DNA of 64,000 bases, taken from Helianthus annuus (taxonomy: Eukaryota; Streptophyta; Magnoliopsida; Asterales; Asteraceae). Shown piece after piece: positions 35,195 through 47,091 of this stretch; position 1 is the first letter of the stretch, and each line of letters begins with the position of its first letter. The notes beneath the pieces were generated by a model. The model was not told the origin of the DNA. It made no database searches and saw nothing but the letters and a program-made list of their open reading frames with translations. The stretch lies in the NCBI RefSeq assembly GCF_002127325.2, contig NC_035438.2:91011948-91075947 (forward strand), given 5' to 3'. The translations under genes and the position numbers were made by a program.

Positions 35195-36840
35195 ATGACC
35201 ACGGACGAGCTGCGTCTGACAAAGACAGCAAGGCTCACCCCCAACACCCAACCGGAGAAATGGGTTCTTAACGCAAGACACCCAGAACAAACGGTCACTT
35301 TAGGTCATGCCTTGTACAACAACATCAGAGCGCGCCTGAAGCAACTCCTTTTCAAGAATCAAGATATTTTCACATGGACACACGCAGACATGACAGGGGT
35401 GCCACGCGAAGTCGCGCAACATTTCTTGAATACCTTACCAGGTATCAAGCCAGTGATCCAAGGCCAACGCCTCCTTGGATCCGCAAAGAACGAGGCGATG
35501 CATGAGCAGGTCAAAGAACTGCTCTCCGCAGGCATCCTGCGGGAAGTCAAATACCAGACTTGGTTATCCAACCCAGTCATGGTAGAAAAACCAAACGGGG
35601 GCTGGCGCATGTGCGTCGATTATAAAGATCTTAACAAAGCCTGCCCCAAAGACTGTTACGCACTTCCCGAAATCGACGAAAAGGTCGATAACCTCGCCAC
35701 GTTTCGATGGAAGTGCTTCCTCGATTGCTACAAAGGCTATCACCAAGTACAAATGGCAATCGAGGACGAAGATAAAGCGGCATTCCACACACCTACCTAG
35801 GGCTGTAAACGAACCGAACGTTCAGCGAACAGTTCGTGAACCGTTCGGCGGGAAGTTCGTTTATGTTCGTTCGTTTAATAAACGAACGAACATGAACAAG
35901 AAATTTCGTTCGATTAGTTAAATGAACGAACATGAACAGAGGTCTCGTTCGTTCGATTGTGTTCGTGAACGTTCGGTAAGGTGTTCGTGAACGTGTTCGT
36001 GAACGTGTTCGTGAACATTCTTTGATTTGCGTTCGTTTATGTTCGTATGTTTGTGTTTTAATTGAAGATCTTTGTATTTTCTTATATTTTATTTGTACTT
36101 TTTATATTATTAAACTTTTATTTATTTTTTTTCCCTAACAATTAAACTAGGAAACCCACTTTCACCTTTTTTTATGCATCATTTCCCTTTTATTTCTCAT
36201 TATTTACATTCACGAATACGATTGACCTCTGTTCCACAATAAGGGATTCAAGTTCGAGTGCTACTCTCTGGGCCATCTACCTTTATCCTTCGTTGAGTTC
36301 GCCAAATTTGTTTGTGTTCGTTTGTGTTCGTGAACTATTCGCGAACACGCTCATTTCCTTAATGAACGAACACGAACATAAAATCTCGTTCGGTAAGTGT
36401 TCACGAACCGTTCGTGAACATATTTATTTCCTTAACGAACGAACACGAACAAGGCCTTGTTCGTGTTCGTTCGGTTCGTTTACAGCCCTACACCTACCGG
36501 AAATTACTGTTATACAAAAATACCGTTTGGGTTGCGCAACGCGGGCGCAACCTATCAAAAATTGATGAACGACACTTTTGGTGATCAAATCAGCAAAAGT
36601 GTCGAAATCTACATGGACGACCTGGTCGTCATGAGCATGGAAGAGGATACCATGCTCACCGATATTGAAAGAACATTCCAGACTCTGCATAGCGTCAACA
36701 TGAAGCTCAATCCAGGGAAATGCTCGTTTGGAATGTAAGAAGGAAAATTCCTTGGATTCATTGTAACTAAAGATGGATTCAAGGTGAACCCGAAAAAAGT
36801 TCAGGCAATCGAGCGCATGCCATTACAATGAAGTAAATGC
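35195..36840 (+). pseudogene. Reverse transcriptase of the Tat-type gypsy element, split by a hAT MITE
   Basis: The first part (35195-35797) holds the RT fingers: NPVMVEKPNGGWRMCVDYKD, LNKACPKD and FLDCYKGYHQVQM, the last carrying the first catalytic Asp. The frame is cut by a hAT MITE in the codons for AAFHTPT. The second part (from 36499) continues with YCYTKIPFGLRNAGATYQ and the catalytic YMDDLVV (YMDD at 36610-36621). Stops: TAA at about 36736-36738 within the GKFLG region, and disruption near 36825-36845 in the thumb. It would copy element RNA into DNA in the cytoplasmic particle; as it stands it is inactive. Confidence 0.9.
35798..36490. mobile_element. hAT-type MITE in the RT region
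   Basis: 693 bp with terminal inverted repeats TAGGGCTGTAAACGAACCGA at the left and its complement at the right, flanked by an 8-bp TSD CACCTACC (35790-35797; 36491-36498). Dense GTTCGT/ACGAAC motifs in both orientations fill both ends (35810-36060, 36290-36480), as in many plant hAT MITEs. No ORF. Removing it and one TSD copy rejoins the RT frame exactly. Confidence 0.92.
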
Positions 36841-37955
36841 AACGACTAGCTGGCCGGCTAGCCGCACTCAACAGATTCTTAGCCAATCATGCAACTAAAT
36901 CTTATCCTTTCATCAAAACCCTACAGAACTGCTTTAAAAAGGAACAGTTCTAGTGGACCGCAGAGGCTGAAAACGTTTTTCGGGAGATGAAAGAGTGTCT
37001 GATCCAACTCCAAACCTTAACCGCGCCACGCAAGAAAGAACCACTTATCTTATACCTATCTGCCGCAGACAACGCGGTAGGTGCGGTACTCATCGTGGAG
37101 CGAGAGGGAGTTCAAACACCCATCTACTACATCAACAAAATGCTCAACGACCCAGAGACAAGGTACTCCATCATGGAGAAATTGGTACTCGCACTGGTGC
37201 ACACATCAAGACGGTTACGACGTTACTTTGCAAATCACGTCATTACCGTATTAACCAATTACAGGATCCGGCCGATCCTCTCCAATCCCGACATCTCTGG
37301 GAGATTGGCAAAATGGGCCATTGAACTAGGCGCGCACACATTGATCTACAAACCGCGTCCCACGATCAAAGGCCAAGTTCTAGCTGACTTCGTTGCCGAA
37401 GTACCGGCGAATCGCATCCAAGAATGCGAAGAAGAACAAAACCCCACACCACCACCATCCATAACAGATACTTGGGGACTATTTACCGACGGTGCATCCA
37501 ACGAGGATGGTGCAGATGTGGGTCTGCGACTCGTCAGCCCCGATGGACAAGAGCTCACCTATGCGATCCGCCTCGATTTCAAAAGCACTAATAATGAGGC
37601 AAAGTATGAGGCTCTACTGGCAGGGCTGTGTTTGGCAGTCAAACTCGGCGTCCAACACTTGGAGGCACACGTCGATTCACTACTCGTTGCAGGCCAAGTG
37701 CGCGGCGACTATGCCGCAAAAGGGGATATCATGATCCTCTATCTCGAAAAAGCCTTGCAACTTAAAGCAAGGTTCACTTTCTTCAATATCCGCCATATCA
37801 ACCGGAGTGAAAACAAACCTGCGGATGCACTCTCAAAACTCGCATCCACCAGCTTCCAACACCTGGCAAAGGAGATACGCATCGAGATTCTGCAAAACCC
37901 CTCAGTACCCCTGTGCCAAGTCACGTCATCCAGTACGGTACAACATCCTGGATGA
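36841..37955 (+). pseudogene. Double RNase H region of the Tat-type gypsy element
   Basis: After a short connection (LAGRLAALNRFLANHATKSY, with a CAG-to-TAG change near 36952), frame 36987-37955 carries two RNase H-like units. The first is the gypsy RNase H (LYLSAADNAVGAVL, then FANHVITVLTNYRIRPIL). The second, from about 37465, is the additional domain seen in Tat-lineage elements: LFTDGASNEDGADVG with the first Asp, NNEAKYEALLAGL with the Glu, HVDSLLVAGQV with the next Asp, and the end ENKPADALSKLAS. RNase H removes RNA from the RNA:DNA hybrid. The frame ends at 37955 after a frameshift into the integrase frame (37913). Confidence 0.88.
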
Positions 37956-39181
37956 CACCAATCATTACATACTTGCAATCAGGTGTTACTCCCGAAAGCA
38001 AGGCAGAGGCACGCAAGTTGCAATACAAAGCGTGTCATTATCAAATGGGAGACGGTATTTTATACCGCAAATCATACCTGGGACCACTCCTACGATGCGT
38101 CGACCCCCAAGATGCCACGTACCTAATCAGAGAGATACACGACGGAATATGTGGCATACACGCGGGCCCACGCATGGTAGTGGCCAAAATCATGAATGTC
38201 GAGTATTACTGGCCTGGCATGCACCTAGACGCGGTCAAGGTCTTGCGCAAGTGTTTCAATTGTCAGCGACACACTCCCAAAACCTTGCGCCACAAGAACA
38301 ACCTGATCCCCGTAACCACCGCATGGCCATTCCAAAAATGGGCAATCGATGTGGTGGGACCATTTCCAGACGCACCAGGTGCGGTGAAGTTTATCATAGT
38401 GGCTATTGACTATTTCACCAAATGGGTAGAAGCAAAACCGCTGGCCTCAACCACCGCTATGATAACAAGGAAGTTCGTTTGGGAACATATCATCTGTCGT
38501 TTCGGTCTACCAATGTACATCGTAACCGACAACAGCACCAACTTTGCTGCCGAATAATTTCAAAAATGGCTAAAGGAACTAAACATTGAACACGTATTCT
38601 CCTCAGTGGCGCATCCGCAAGGGAACGGCCAGGTAGAGAATATCAATAAAAGTTTAGTTGATGGCATCAAGGCACGATTGGGAACAGCCAGACGCGGCTG
38701 GGTCGATGAACTCGCTAGTATCTTATGGGCTCACTGGACTAGCCCAAAGACAAGTAACGGTGAGACACCCTTCAGCCTGGTCTATGGCTCTGAGACGGTA
38801 ATCCCCGCTGAAATAGGTCTCCCTTCACCTCGAATGTTGGCTGTCAACAAAATTGACAACAATGATGAGCGCAGGCATGACTTGGACCTCCTAGAGGAAA
38901 GGCGTGAAAACGCAGCAATCAACGAGGCCAAGTACAAAACCAAGCTGGAAAAGTACTACAATGCGCGTGTTTGCATTTGTACCTTCATCCCGGGAGACTA
39001 CGTCCTTCGCGACAATGAGGCGTCTAACGAGGAATGCCCAGGGAAACTTACCCCCAAATGGGAAGAACCCTACCTCATCCAAGAGGTCCTGGGCAAAGGG
39101 GCGTATAGACTACAAACAATAGAAGGCGAACCTATCGCACGCACATGGAATGCACAACAGCTTCGACGCTGTTACATGTAA
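37913..39181 (+). pseudogene. Integrase and pol C-terminus of the Tat-type gypsy element
   Basis: Frame 37913-38557 holds the HHCC zinc-binding part (EIHDGICGIHAG ... CFNC, about 38128-38265). The catalytic core follows, with the first Asp in KWAIDVVGPF and the second in MYIVTDNSTNF. A TAA at 38555-38557 interrupts it. Frame 38606-39181 continues through HPQGNGQVENINKSLVDG, which carries the catalytic Glu, to ETPFSLVYGSE and the C-terminal PKWEEPYLIQEVLGKGAYRL. It ends at TAA 39179-39181 without a chromodomain. The usual Gly after the second Asp is Ser here. The 3' part from 38568 is repeated in the next two units. Confidence 0.9.
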
Positions 39182-40580
39182 GCCATGTTTTTACATTTTC
39201 CATGTAACCTATCGGGCCGCAGGCCATTTGCAAATAAATAAATGAACGATTCAATGCAACATTGTTTATTTCCTTCTATTACAAATGCGTGTTCCACTTT
39301 GCGGTATCTGCAAAAAAAAGATTGGTAAAATCTTCATTCGCGATACCCACACAAAGTGGTGACCACACACAAATATTGTAATAGGCCAGCAAAGGCAAAA
39401 CATTAAATGTCTATCCGGCTAGATACACACTTACGGTTTTTTCAAAACCTACACAATTCCTAAACCCTAACCGGATAAAAACAGGAATTGACTAATACTC
39501 ATACGACAAAGGTATAGAGTATACTCAACTATGCTTTACAGCCAACAGAGTTCCCCAAGTATGCGCTCACCCAAAGACAAAGTAAATATTTTTACTTACA
39601 CACTTTGAGCCGCACATACTTGCATATCACCTAGATATGCAAAAGGCAAATTCAGACTTAATGTTATTCACAATAACATTAACTAATACAGATTCAAGAG
39701 TGCAAGTAGTAAAAACGACTCGTACAAATTGAATAAAAAGATTAACTTTGTATTTCATAAAATTTCTACACTTACGCGGTGCACAAGAAATTTACATAAA
39801 GTTTTCTAACATTTACATCAAAGAGGAAATCAAAAAGGGCACGCTGGCCAACCTAGTCCTTCTTTGTACCACTGGTACCCGCATCACCCTTGCCACTGCC
39901 AGCGGCCGCTTGCTCCTCTTCCTCTTCCGGATCACCATACTACAACCGCAAGCGGTCAACATAATCCTCCGCCTCCAAGCAGTTATCAATATCATTAATA
40001 GCGGCAATGGATAGGTCGTTATACGCCGTAATAGCTGCAGCATACCGCGCTTCGGTATCTACGCTTTGAAACCCAGACCTTTCATCAGTAAATTTGCTTT
40101 GGTACAAGGGGTTCATATGGGTAATGCATCAATTGTAAGTAGCCTTAAATCCTGCCTCCCGCGCGCGCTCCTTAAGCTCATTTACAGCAGCTGTGTTCTC
40201 AGGCGCATCAAGAATGGTTCCAATAATCTGCAAAACACAAGCAATAAGGTTAGCAAAAACAAACCTAAAGATAGCAAAGGCACCGGATACTTACATTCCG
40301 ATACCGTGGTAACGCATCCAGTCACGATATGCCTTCAGCTGATCCAAAGAGGAAGACAGGCTATCTCTAGCCTCAGCAGCCTCCCTTGCCCGCACTTCAG
40401 CCTCAGTCGCGCGGGCAGTGACCTCTACAGTAATGGTCACCCATTTCTGCATTTCAGCCTTTCAAAAGCAAAGAAGAAACAAATATAAGAAAGACAATCC
40501 GTCATACTTATGATACAAAGACAAAAATTCAAGTGTAAACGCAACACATACCTTGAGGTCCTCAACAACCTTGTTCAAAT

Positions 40581-41176
40581 GGCTAATGGAACTAAACATT
40601 GAACACGTATTCTCTTCAGTGGCGCATCCGCAAGGGAACGGCCAGGTAGAGAGTATCAATAAAAGTTTAGTTGAAGGCATCAAGGCACGATTGGGAACAG
40701 CCAGACGCTGCTGGGTCGATGAACTCCCTAGTATCTTATGGGCTCACAGGACTAGCCCAAAGACAAGTCACGGTGAGACACCCTTCAGCCTGGTCTGTGG
40801 CTCTGAGGCGGAAATCCCCACTGAAATAGGTCTCCCTTCACCTCGAATGTTGGCTGTCAACAAAATTGACAACAATGATGAGCGCAGGCTTGACTTGGAC
40901 CTCCTAGAGGAAAGGCGTGAAAATGCAGCAATCAACGAGGCCAAGTACAAAACCAAGCTGGAAAAGTACTACAATGCACGTGTTCGCATTTGTACCTTCA
41001 TCCCGGGAGACTACGTCCTTCGTGACAATGAGGAGTCTAAGGCGGAATGCCCATGGCCCCAAATGGGAAGGACCCTACCTCATCCAAGAGGTCCTGGGCA
41101 AAGGCACGTATAGACTACAAACAATAGAAGGTGAACCTATCGCACGCACATAGAATGCACAACAGCTTCGACGCTG
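40581..41176 (+). pseudogene. Duplicated integrase C-terminal fragment (second unit)
   Basis: Repeats the pol end from ELNIEHVFSSVAHPQG to the C-terminus. It has no integrase upstream, because it starts at the duplication breakpoint in sequence copied from the antisense ORF. A deletion near 41054 shifts the frame after AECPW, and a TAG replaces the Trp codon near 41151. Confidence 0.85.
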
Positions 41177-42585
41177 TTACATGTAAGCCATGTTTTTACA
41201 TTTTCCATGTAACCTATCGGGCCGCAGGCCATTTGCAAATAAATAAATGAACGATTCAATGAAATATTGTTTATTTCCTTCTATTACAAATGCGTGTTCC
41301 ACTTTGCGGTATCTGCAAAAACAGATTGGCAAAATCTTCATTCGCGATACCCACACAAAGTGGTGACCACACACAAATATTGTAATAGGCCAGCAAAGGC
41401 AAAACATTAAATGTCTATCCGGCTGGATACACACTTACGGTCTTTACAAAACCTACACAATTCCTAAACCCTAACGGGATAAAAACAGGAATTGACTAAT
41501 ACTCATACGACAAAGGTATAGAGTATACTCAACTACGCTTTATAGCCAACAGAGTTCCCCACGTATGCGCTAACCCAAAGACAAAGTAAATATTTTTACT
41601 TACACACTTTGAGCCGCACATACTTGCATATCACCTAGATATGCAAAAGGCAAATTCAGACTTAATGTTATTCACAATAACATTAACTAATATAGATTCA
41701 AGAGTGTAAATAGTAAAAACGACTTGTACAAATTGAATAAAAAGATTAACTTTGTATTTCATAAAATTTCTACACTTACGCGGTGCACAAGAAATTTACA
41801 TAAAGTTTTCTAACATTTACATCAAAGAGGAAATCAAAAAGGGCACGCAGGCCAACCTAGTCCTTCTTTGTACCACTGGTACCTGCATCACCCTTGCCAC
41901 TGCCAGCGGCCGCTTGCTCCTCTTCCTCTTCCGGATCACCATACAACAACCGCAAGCGGTCAACATAATCCTCCGCCTCCAAGCAGTTATTAATATCATT
42001 AATAGCGGCAATGGATAGGTCGTTATACACCATAATAGCTGCAGCATACCGCGCTTCGGTATCTACGCCTTGAAACCCAGACCTTTCATCAGTAAATTTG
42101 CTTTGGTACAAGGGGTTCATATGGCTAATGCATCAATTGTAAGCAGCCTTAAATCCTGCCTCCCACGCGCACTCCTTAAGCTCATTTACAGCAGCTGTGT
42201 TCTCAGGCGCATCAAGAATGGTTCCAACAATCTGCAAAACACAAGCAATAAGGTTAGCAAAAACAAACCTAAAGATAGCAAAGGCACCGGATACTTACAT
42301 TCCTGATACCGTGGTAACGCATCCAGTCACGATATGCCTTCAGCTGATCCAAAGAGGAAGACAGGCTATCTCTAGCCTCAGCAGCCTCCCTTGCCCGCAC
42401 TTCAGCCTCAGTCGCGCGGGCAGTGACCTCCTCAGTAATGGTCACCCATTTCTGCATTTCAGCCTTTTAAAAGCAAAGAAGAAACAAATATAAGAAAGAC
42501 AATCCGTCATACTTATGATACAAAGACAAAAATTCAAGTGTAAACGCAACACATACCTTGAGGTCCTCAACAACCTTGTTCAAAT

Positions 42586-43195
42586 GGCTAATGGAACTAA
42601 ACATTGAACACGTATTCTCCTCAGTGGCGCATCCGCAAGGGAACGGCCAGGTAGAGAGTATCAATAAAAGTTTAGTTGAAGGCATCAAGGTACGATTGGG
42701 AACAGCCAGACGCGGCTGGGTCGATGAACTACCTAGTATCTTATGGGCTCACATGACTAGCCCAAAGACAAGTAACGGTGAGACACCCTTCAGCCTGGTC
42801 TGTGGCTCTGAGGCGGTAATCCCCACTGAAATAGGTCTCCCTTCACCTCGAATGTTGGTTGTCAACAAAATTGACGACAATGATGAGCGCAGGCTTGACT
42901 TGGACCTCCTAGAGGAAAGGCGTGAAAACACAGAAATCAACGAGGCCAAGTACAAAACTAAGCTGGAAAAGTACTACAATGCGCGTGTTCGCATTTGTAC
43001 CTTCATCCCGGGAGACTACGTCCTTCGCGACAATGAGGCGTCTAACGCGGAATGCCCATGGAAACTTACCCCCAAATGGGAAGGACCCTACCTCATCCAA
43101 GAGGTCCTGGGCAAAGGCGCGTATAGACTACAAACAATAGAAGGCGAACCTATCGCACGCACATAGAATGCACAACAGCTTCGACGCTGTTACAT
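42586..43195 (+). pseudogene. Duplicated integrase C-terminal fragment (third unit)
   Basis: Same fragment as in the second unit, open over 42558-43166 and ended by the same TGG-to-TAG change near 43164. Sharing that change with unit 2 but not unit 1 suggests units 2 and 3 are closest relatives. Confidence 0.85.
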
Positions 43196-43870
43196 GTAAG
43201 CCATGTTTTTACATTTTCCATGTAACCTATCGGGCCGCAGGCCATTTGCAAATAAATAAATGAACGATTCAATGAAATATTGTTTATTTCCTTCTATTAC
43301 AAATGCGTGTTCCACTTTGCGGTATCTGCAAAAACAGATTGGCAAAATCTTCATTCGCGATACCCACACAAAGTGGTGACCACACACAAATATTGTAATA
43401 GGCCAGCAAAGGCAAAACATTAAATGTCTATCCGGCTGGATACACACTTACGGTTTTTACACAAACCTACACAATTCCTAAACCCTAACGGGATAAAAAC
43501 AGGAATTGACTAATACTCATACGACAAAGGTATAGAGTATACTCAACTACGCTTTATAGCCAACAGAGTTCCCTAAGTATGCGCTCACCCAAAGACAAAG
43601 TAAATATTTTTACTTACACAATTTGAGCCGCACATACTTACATATCACCTAGATATGCAAAAGGCAAATTCAGACTTAATGTTATTCACAATAACATTAA
43701 CTAATACAGATTCAAGAGTGCAAGTAGTAAAAACGACTCGTACAAATTGAATAAAAAGATTAACTTTGTATTTCATAAAATTTCTACACTTACGCGGTGC
43801 ACAAGAAATTTACATAAAGTTTTCTAACATTTACATCAAAGAGGAAATCAAAAAGGGCACGCAGGCCAAC

Positions 43871-46800
43871 CTAGTCCTTCTTTGTACCACTGGTACCCGC
43901 ATCACCCTTGCCACTGCCAGCGGCCTCTTGCTCCTCTTCCTCTTCCGGATCACCATACAACAACCGCAAGCAGTCAACATAATCCTCCGCCTCCAAGCAG
44001 TTATCAATATCATTAGTAGCGGTAATGGATAGGTCGTTATACGCCGCAATAGCTGCAGCATACCGCGCTTCGGTATCTACGCCTTGAAACCCAGACCTTT
44101 CATCAGTAAATTTGCTTTGGTACAAGGGGTTTATATAGCTAATGCATCAATTGTAACCAGCCTTAAATCCTGCCTCCCGCGCGCGCTCCTTAAGCTCATT
44201 TACAGCAGCTGCGTTCTCAGGCGCATCAAGAATGGTTCCAACAATCTGCAAAACACAAGCAATAAGGTTAGCAAAAACAAACCTAAAGATAGCAAAGGCA
44301 CCGGATACTTACATGCCCGATACCGTGGTAACGCATCCAGTCACCATATGCCTTCAGCTGATCCAAAGAGGAAGACAGGCTATCTCTAGCCTCAGCAACC
44401 TCCCTTGCCCGCGCTTCAGCCTCAGTCGCGTGGGCAGTGACCTCCTCAATAATGGTCGCCCGTTTCTGCATTTCAACCTTTCAAAAGCAAAGAAGAAACA
44501 AATATAAGAAAGACAATTCGTCATACTTATGATACAAAGACAAAAATTCAAGTGTAAACGCAACACATACCTTGAGGTCCTCAACAACCTTGTTCAAATG
44601 GCTGCGATCTGCATTCACCTCTTCAAATGCCTTGGTAGCTCGGGCCTCCGCCTCATTGGCCTCTTGGGCAACCGTCTCAGCTGCGGATTTCTCCTTTACC
44701 AAAGCAGTATTCGCCGCTTTGAGATTGCTCAGCTCCTGACGAACACAAAATAGCTTTTCATTCTGTTTTGCCCAAGATTCTTTCCAACTCTTGTGCTCAT
44801 CAGAAAGCAATTTTGCAAGAGTACGAACCTGTTTAAGGCCAGCAGTTGCAGCCCACTCCTCAATCTGCTTATACTGCTCAAAAGCAGCCTTCTCCCTTTC
44901 AAGCTGCTACGCACCCTCCCGAGCAGCTTTAACCAACGCCTCGGCCTCAGCCCGCAAGCGAGTATTTTCCACCTCCTTGCGTCCCAAAACCTTGTAGTCT
45001 TCCATAATAGCATTCGCCATTATGGAACTCCCAACAAGCATGGAGGAGAGTTGGTTTATACGATTCTCACGAGATAAACCGCGGGCCCGGAAAACCTCAA
45101 ACGAGGTGCCCAAACCACTCAGAATATTCCTGCAAGCGGAGGGATCAGTCGAAACATCATCCCCTTGCATAACATTCCAAGGGGGGCGATGGTAATTCAC
45201 ACCCCGGTCTTCCGTATAGGTACGATAGTAGAACTCCAATTCAGACTCATCAGGCTGAATGGATGGTCCTTCCAAACCCGTACCCCCGGAGGCAGAACCG
45301 GAATCCTTCTCAGCAGCAGGAGATTTTTGCTTTTCAACACCAGCAAACTTCAAATTTTCATTATCCCGCGGGGGGATCAGATTATCATGAGAATCCACCG
45401 TATCAAAGATTTGATCCACGGTCTTCTCCCCAACATCCTCCACTTGCACAGAAGGCTCGGTAACCACTTCGAAAGAAGGGCTTCTTGTAAACTCTTTATT
45501 AACCCCCGCATCCGCAGACGCATCATGTGCGAGGGAAATGGGAGCATCAAACAAGGAGAAGCCTCCATCTTGCGGTTCTGCGAACAAATCTAAAGCAACT
45601 ATAAGTTACAAGCTTACAGTAGTAAACACTTGTAAAGTTATGATTCACTTACCAGCCACAACCGCAGGCTTCGGCTGCGAAACAGCAGTTGTCCGTCTCG
45701 TTCGCAACCTCGGACGTTTCTGCTCACCGGCACCAGCAGCCTTCTCCTTTACCCTCCTCTTCTTTTTCTCATCAGCACGTTTGGAACCCGCAGAGGATCC
45801 ACCTGCAGCCGCACCACCACCTGGAACACCCAAACTCTTAAGGGTGTCAGACACTACCATGTAATCGGTGTATCTGCGAAAACGAGAACGAGAGATACCT
45901 GCCGCCTGCGGCACCAAAGGAGGAATCACAGCAGGCTCAGGCTTTTTCTTCTGGCGAAACCGCACACCTTTCACCACCTGCCTTTTGAGAACACCCTTCT
46001 CCTCAAGGTCTCCCAAGGCTCCAAGATCACCTATGTTTCAAATCAAGCAGATCAGCAAGGCCACGTTCTTTACAAAAGCAAGTAAAGAAATTATCTACTA
46101 TACCTTTGCCTTGCGGCAGTGGTGCCTTCATCGCATCGTGATCAGGAATGCGGAAGTTGTCGCGAATGGTCAAGTTAAAACTTTCTTCACCCTCCGCACA
46201 CGCAAGTACCTCAACCTTGCCCTTGAAGTCCGGAGCAAATATCCTCCACAGGGCAGCATCCTCTGATAGTACACTTACAAATCAGTAACACATAAGGAAG
46301 TAAGGAAACCGCACAAGAGTAAAAGTACTTATCAACACTTTTCTCCAGCACAACGGCCTTGCTTTACTACTGGGCATGGTCAACATCATCCGCAGCACCC
46401 ACAACTACGAATTGTCCAGCTTCTTAAACTCAGTGGTCCGCAACTTTGGGAACCAATCCACCGTATCAGCCCTGGGGACAACAATGGTCTCCGCTATGAT
46501 GGTATCGGTCATATTCCGAAAGGTCATCTTAGCAACGACCGCGGCAGCTATGATGTAGAAGAATTTTGTCTTCCACTTCGTGATACCCTTGGGAGGGGTC
46601 ATCAACTTAGGACTCCCATGCCGTTGGCCGAAAGAAAAGAACCCAGTATGCACCGTCAACTGATAAAATCGCCGGAAATCTCCGACGGCAGGTTCCATAC
46701 CAAGAGCACGAAAAGTGTACTCAAAGTTTCGAACCCGAATCATCCCGAACGGGCTCAGTTGGGAAATGTGGATCTTATACCACTCCAAAACTTTGGCAAC

Positions 46801-47091
46801 GAATACTGTCAACGGCAGTCGGAGGTTGCCATCACCAAAAAAGTCAGCCCACATGGTGACGTATCCCGCCGGAGCATCAGCACCGGTGTCACCTTCCTGT
46901 GGGTAGATAAACCCATACTCCTGGGGCATCTGAACACTAGTCATCAGGGTATCGAATTGAGCCTTCGACCACTTCAACACCAGTAAGCCTCCACCAGGGG
47001 CACCACCACCTTCCTCCTCCTCCGTCGCCACCGGCGACGAAGGGTCTGGGTTTTCACCCTCAGCAACATGGGGATTAGAAGGTTCAGCCAT
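43871..47091 (-). pseudogene. Antisense extra ORF of the Tat-type element (gypsy-type transposon domain), multi-exon, decayed
   Basis: Minus-strand ATG 47091 (MAEPSNPHVAEGENPD) opens a first exon to 46405, with a Pro/Glu-rich start then a conserved-looking domain (ADFFGDGNLRLPLTVF, FEYTFRALGMEPAVGDFRRF). This resembles the family catalogued as 'putative gypsy type transposon' (Transposase_28), known as an antisense ORF in Tat/Retand elements. Later segments: 46100-46263; 45645-46016 (basic, KKKRRVKEK); 44907-45587; an Ala/Glu-rich coiled coil (44481-44810); 44283-44471; and 43871-44240 ending GDAGTSGTKKD. GT/AG-like borders between segments suggest introns. A frameshift near 46410 and a TAG near 44907 break it. 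Function is unknown. Its 3' exons also occur, duplicated, at 39860-40490 and 41860-42490. Confidence 0.75.

Larger units (their letters stand above)
38568..44600 (+). repeat. Tandem triplication, about 2.0-kb unit, spanning pol end and antisense ORF
   Basis: Three direct copies: about 38568-40580, 40581-42585 and 42586-44600 (spacings 2,013 and 2,005 bp from the GGCTAATGG/GGCTAAAGG mark). Each runs from the integrase core end, through the pol stop and spacer, back to a piece of the antisense ORF. In the single-copy flanks, CAAAAATGGCTAAAGG belongs to integrase (38561) and TTGTTCAAATGGCTGCG to the antisense ORF (44590). The internal junctions read TTGTTCAAATGGCTAATGG, so the shared AAATGGCT marks a microhomology breakpoint. 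Copies differ by scattered substitutions. Confidence 0.9.

Noticed and set aside
36293..36565. Arg/Thr/Phe-rich frame as a gene
   Set aside because: It runs across the GTTCGT-rich end of the hAT MITE and into RT. Both parts are explained without it.
39460..39480. AAACCCTAA near 39464 and 41467 as interstitial telomere repeat
   Set aside because: Only a single unit occurs in each duplicated copy. There is no tandem array.
39748..40014. Plus-strand frames repeated at 39748, 41752 and 43766 as a three-copy gene
   Set aside because: The minus strand there carries the 3' exon of the antisense ORF (ending GDAGTSGTKKD). The plus frames are its shadows, triplicated with the 2-kb unit.
45165..45593. 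Plus-strand 142-codon frame as a gypsy accessory gene
   Set aside because: It lies opposite the better-supported antisense ORF segment (44907-45587) and shows no domain or start context.
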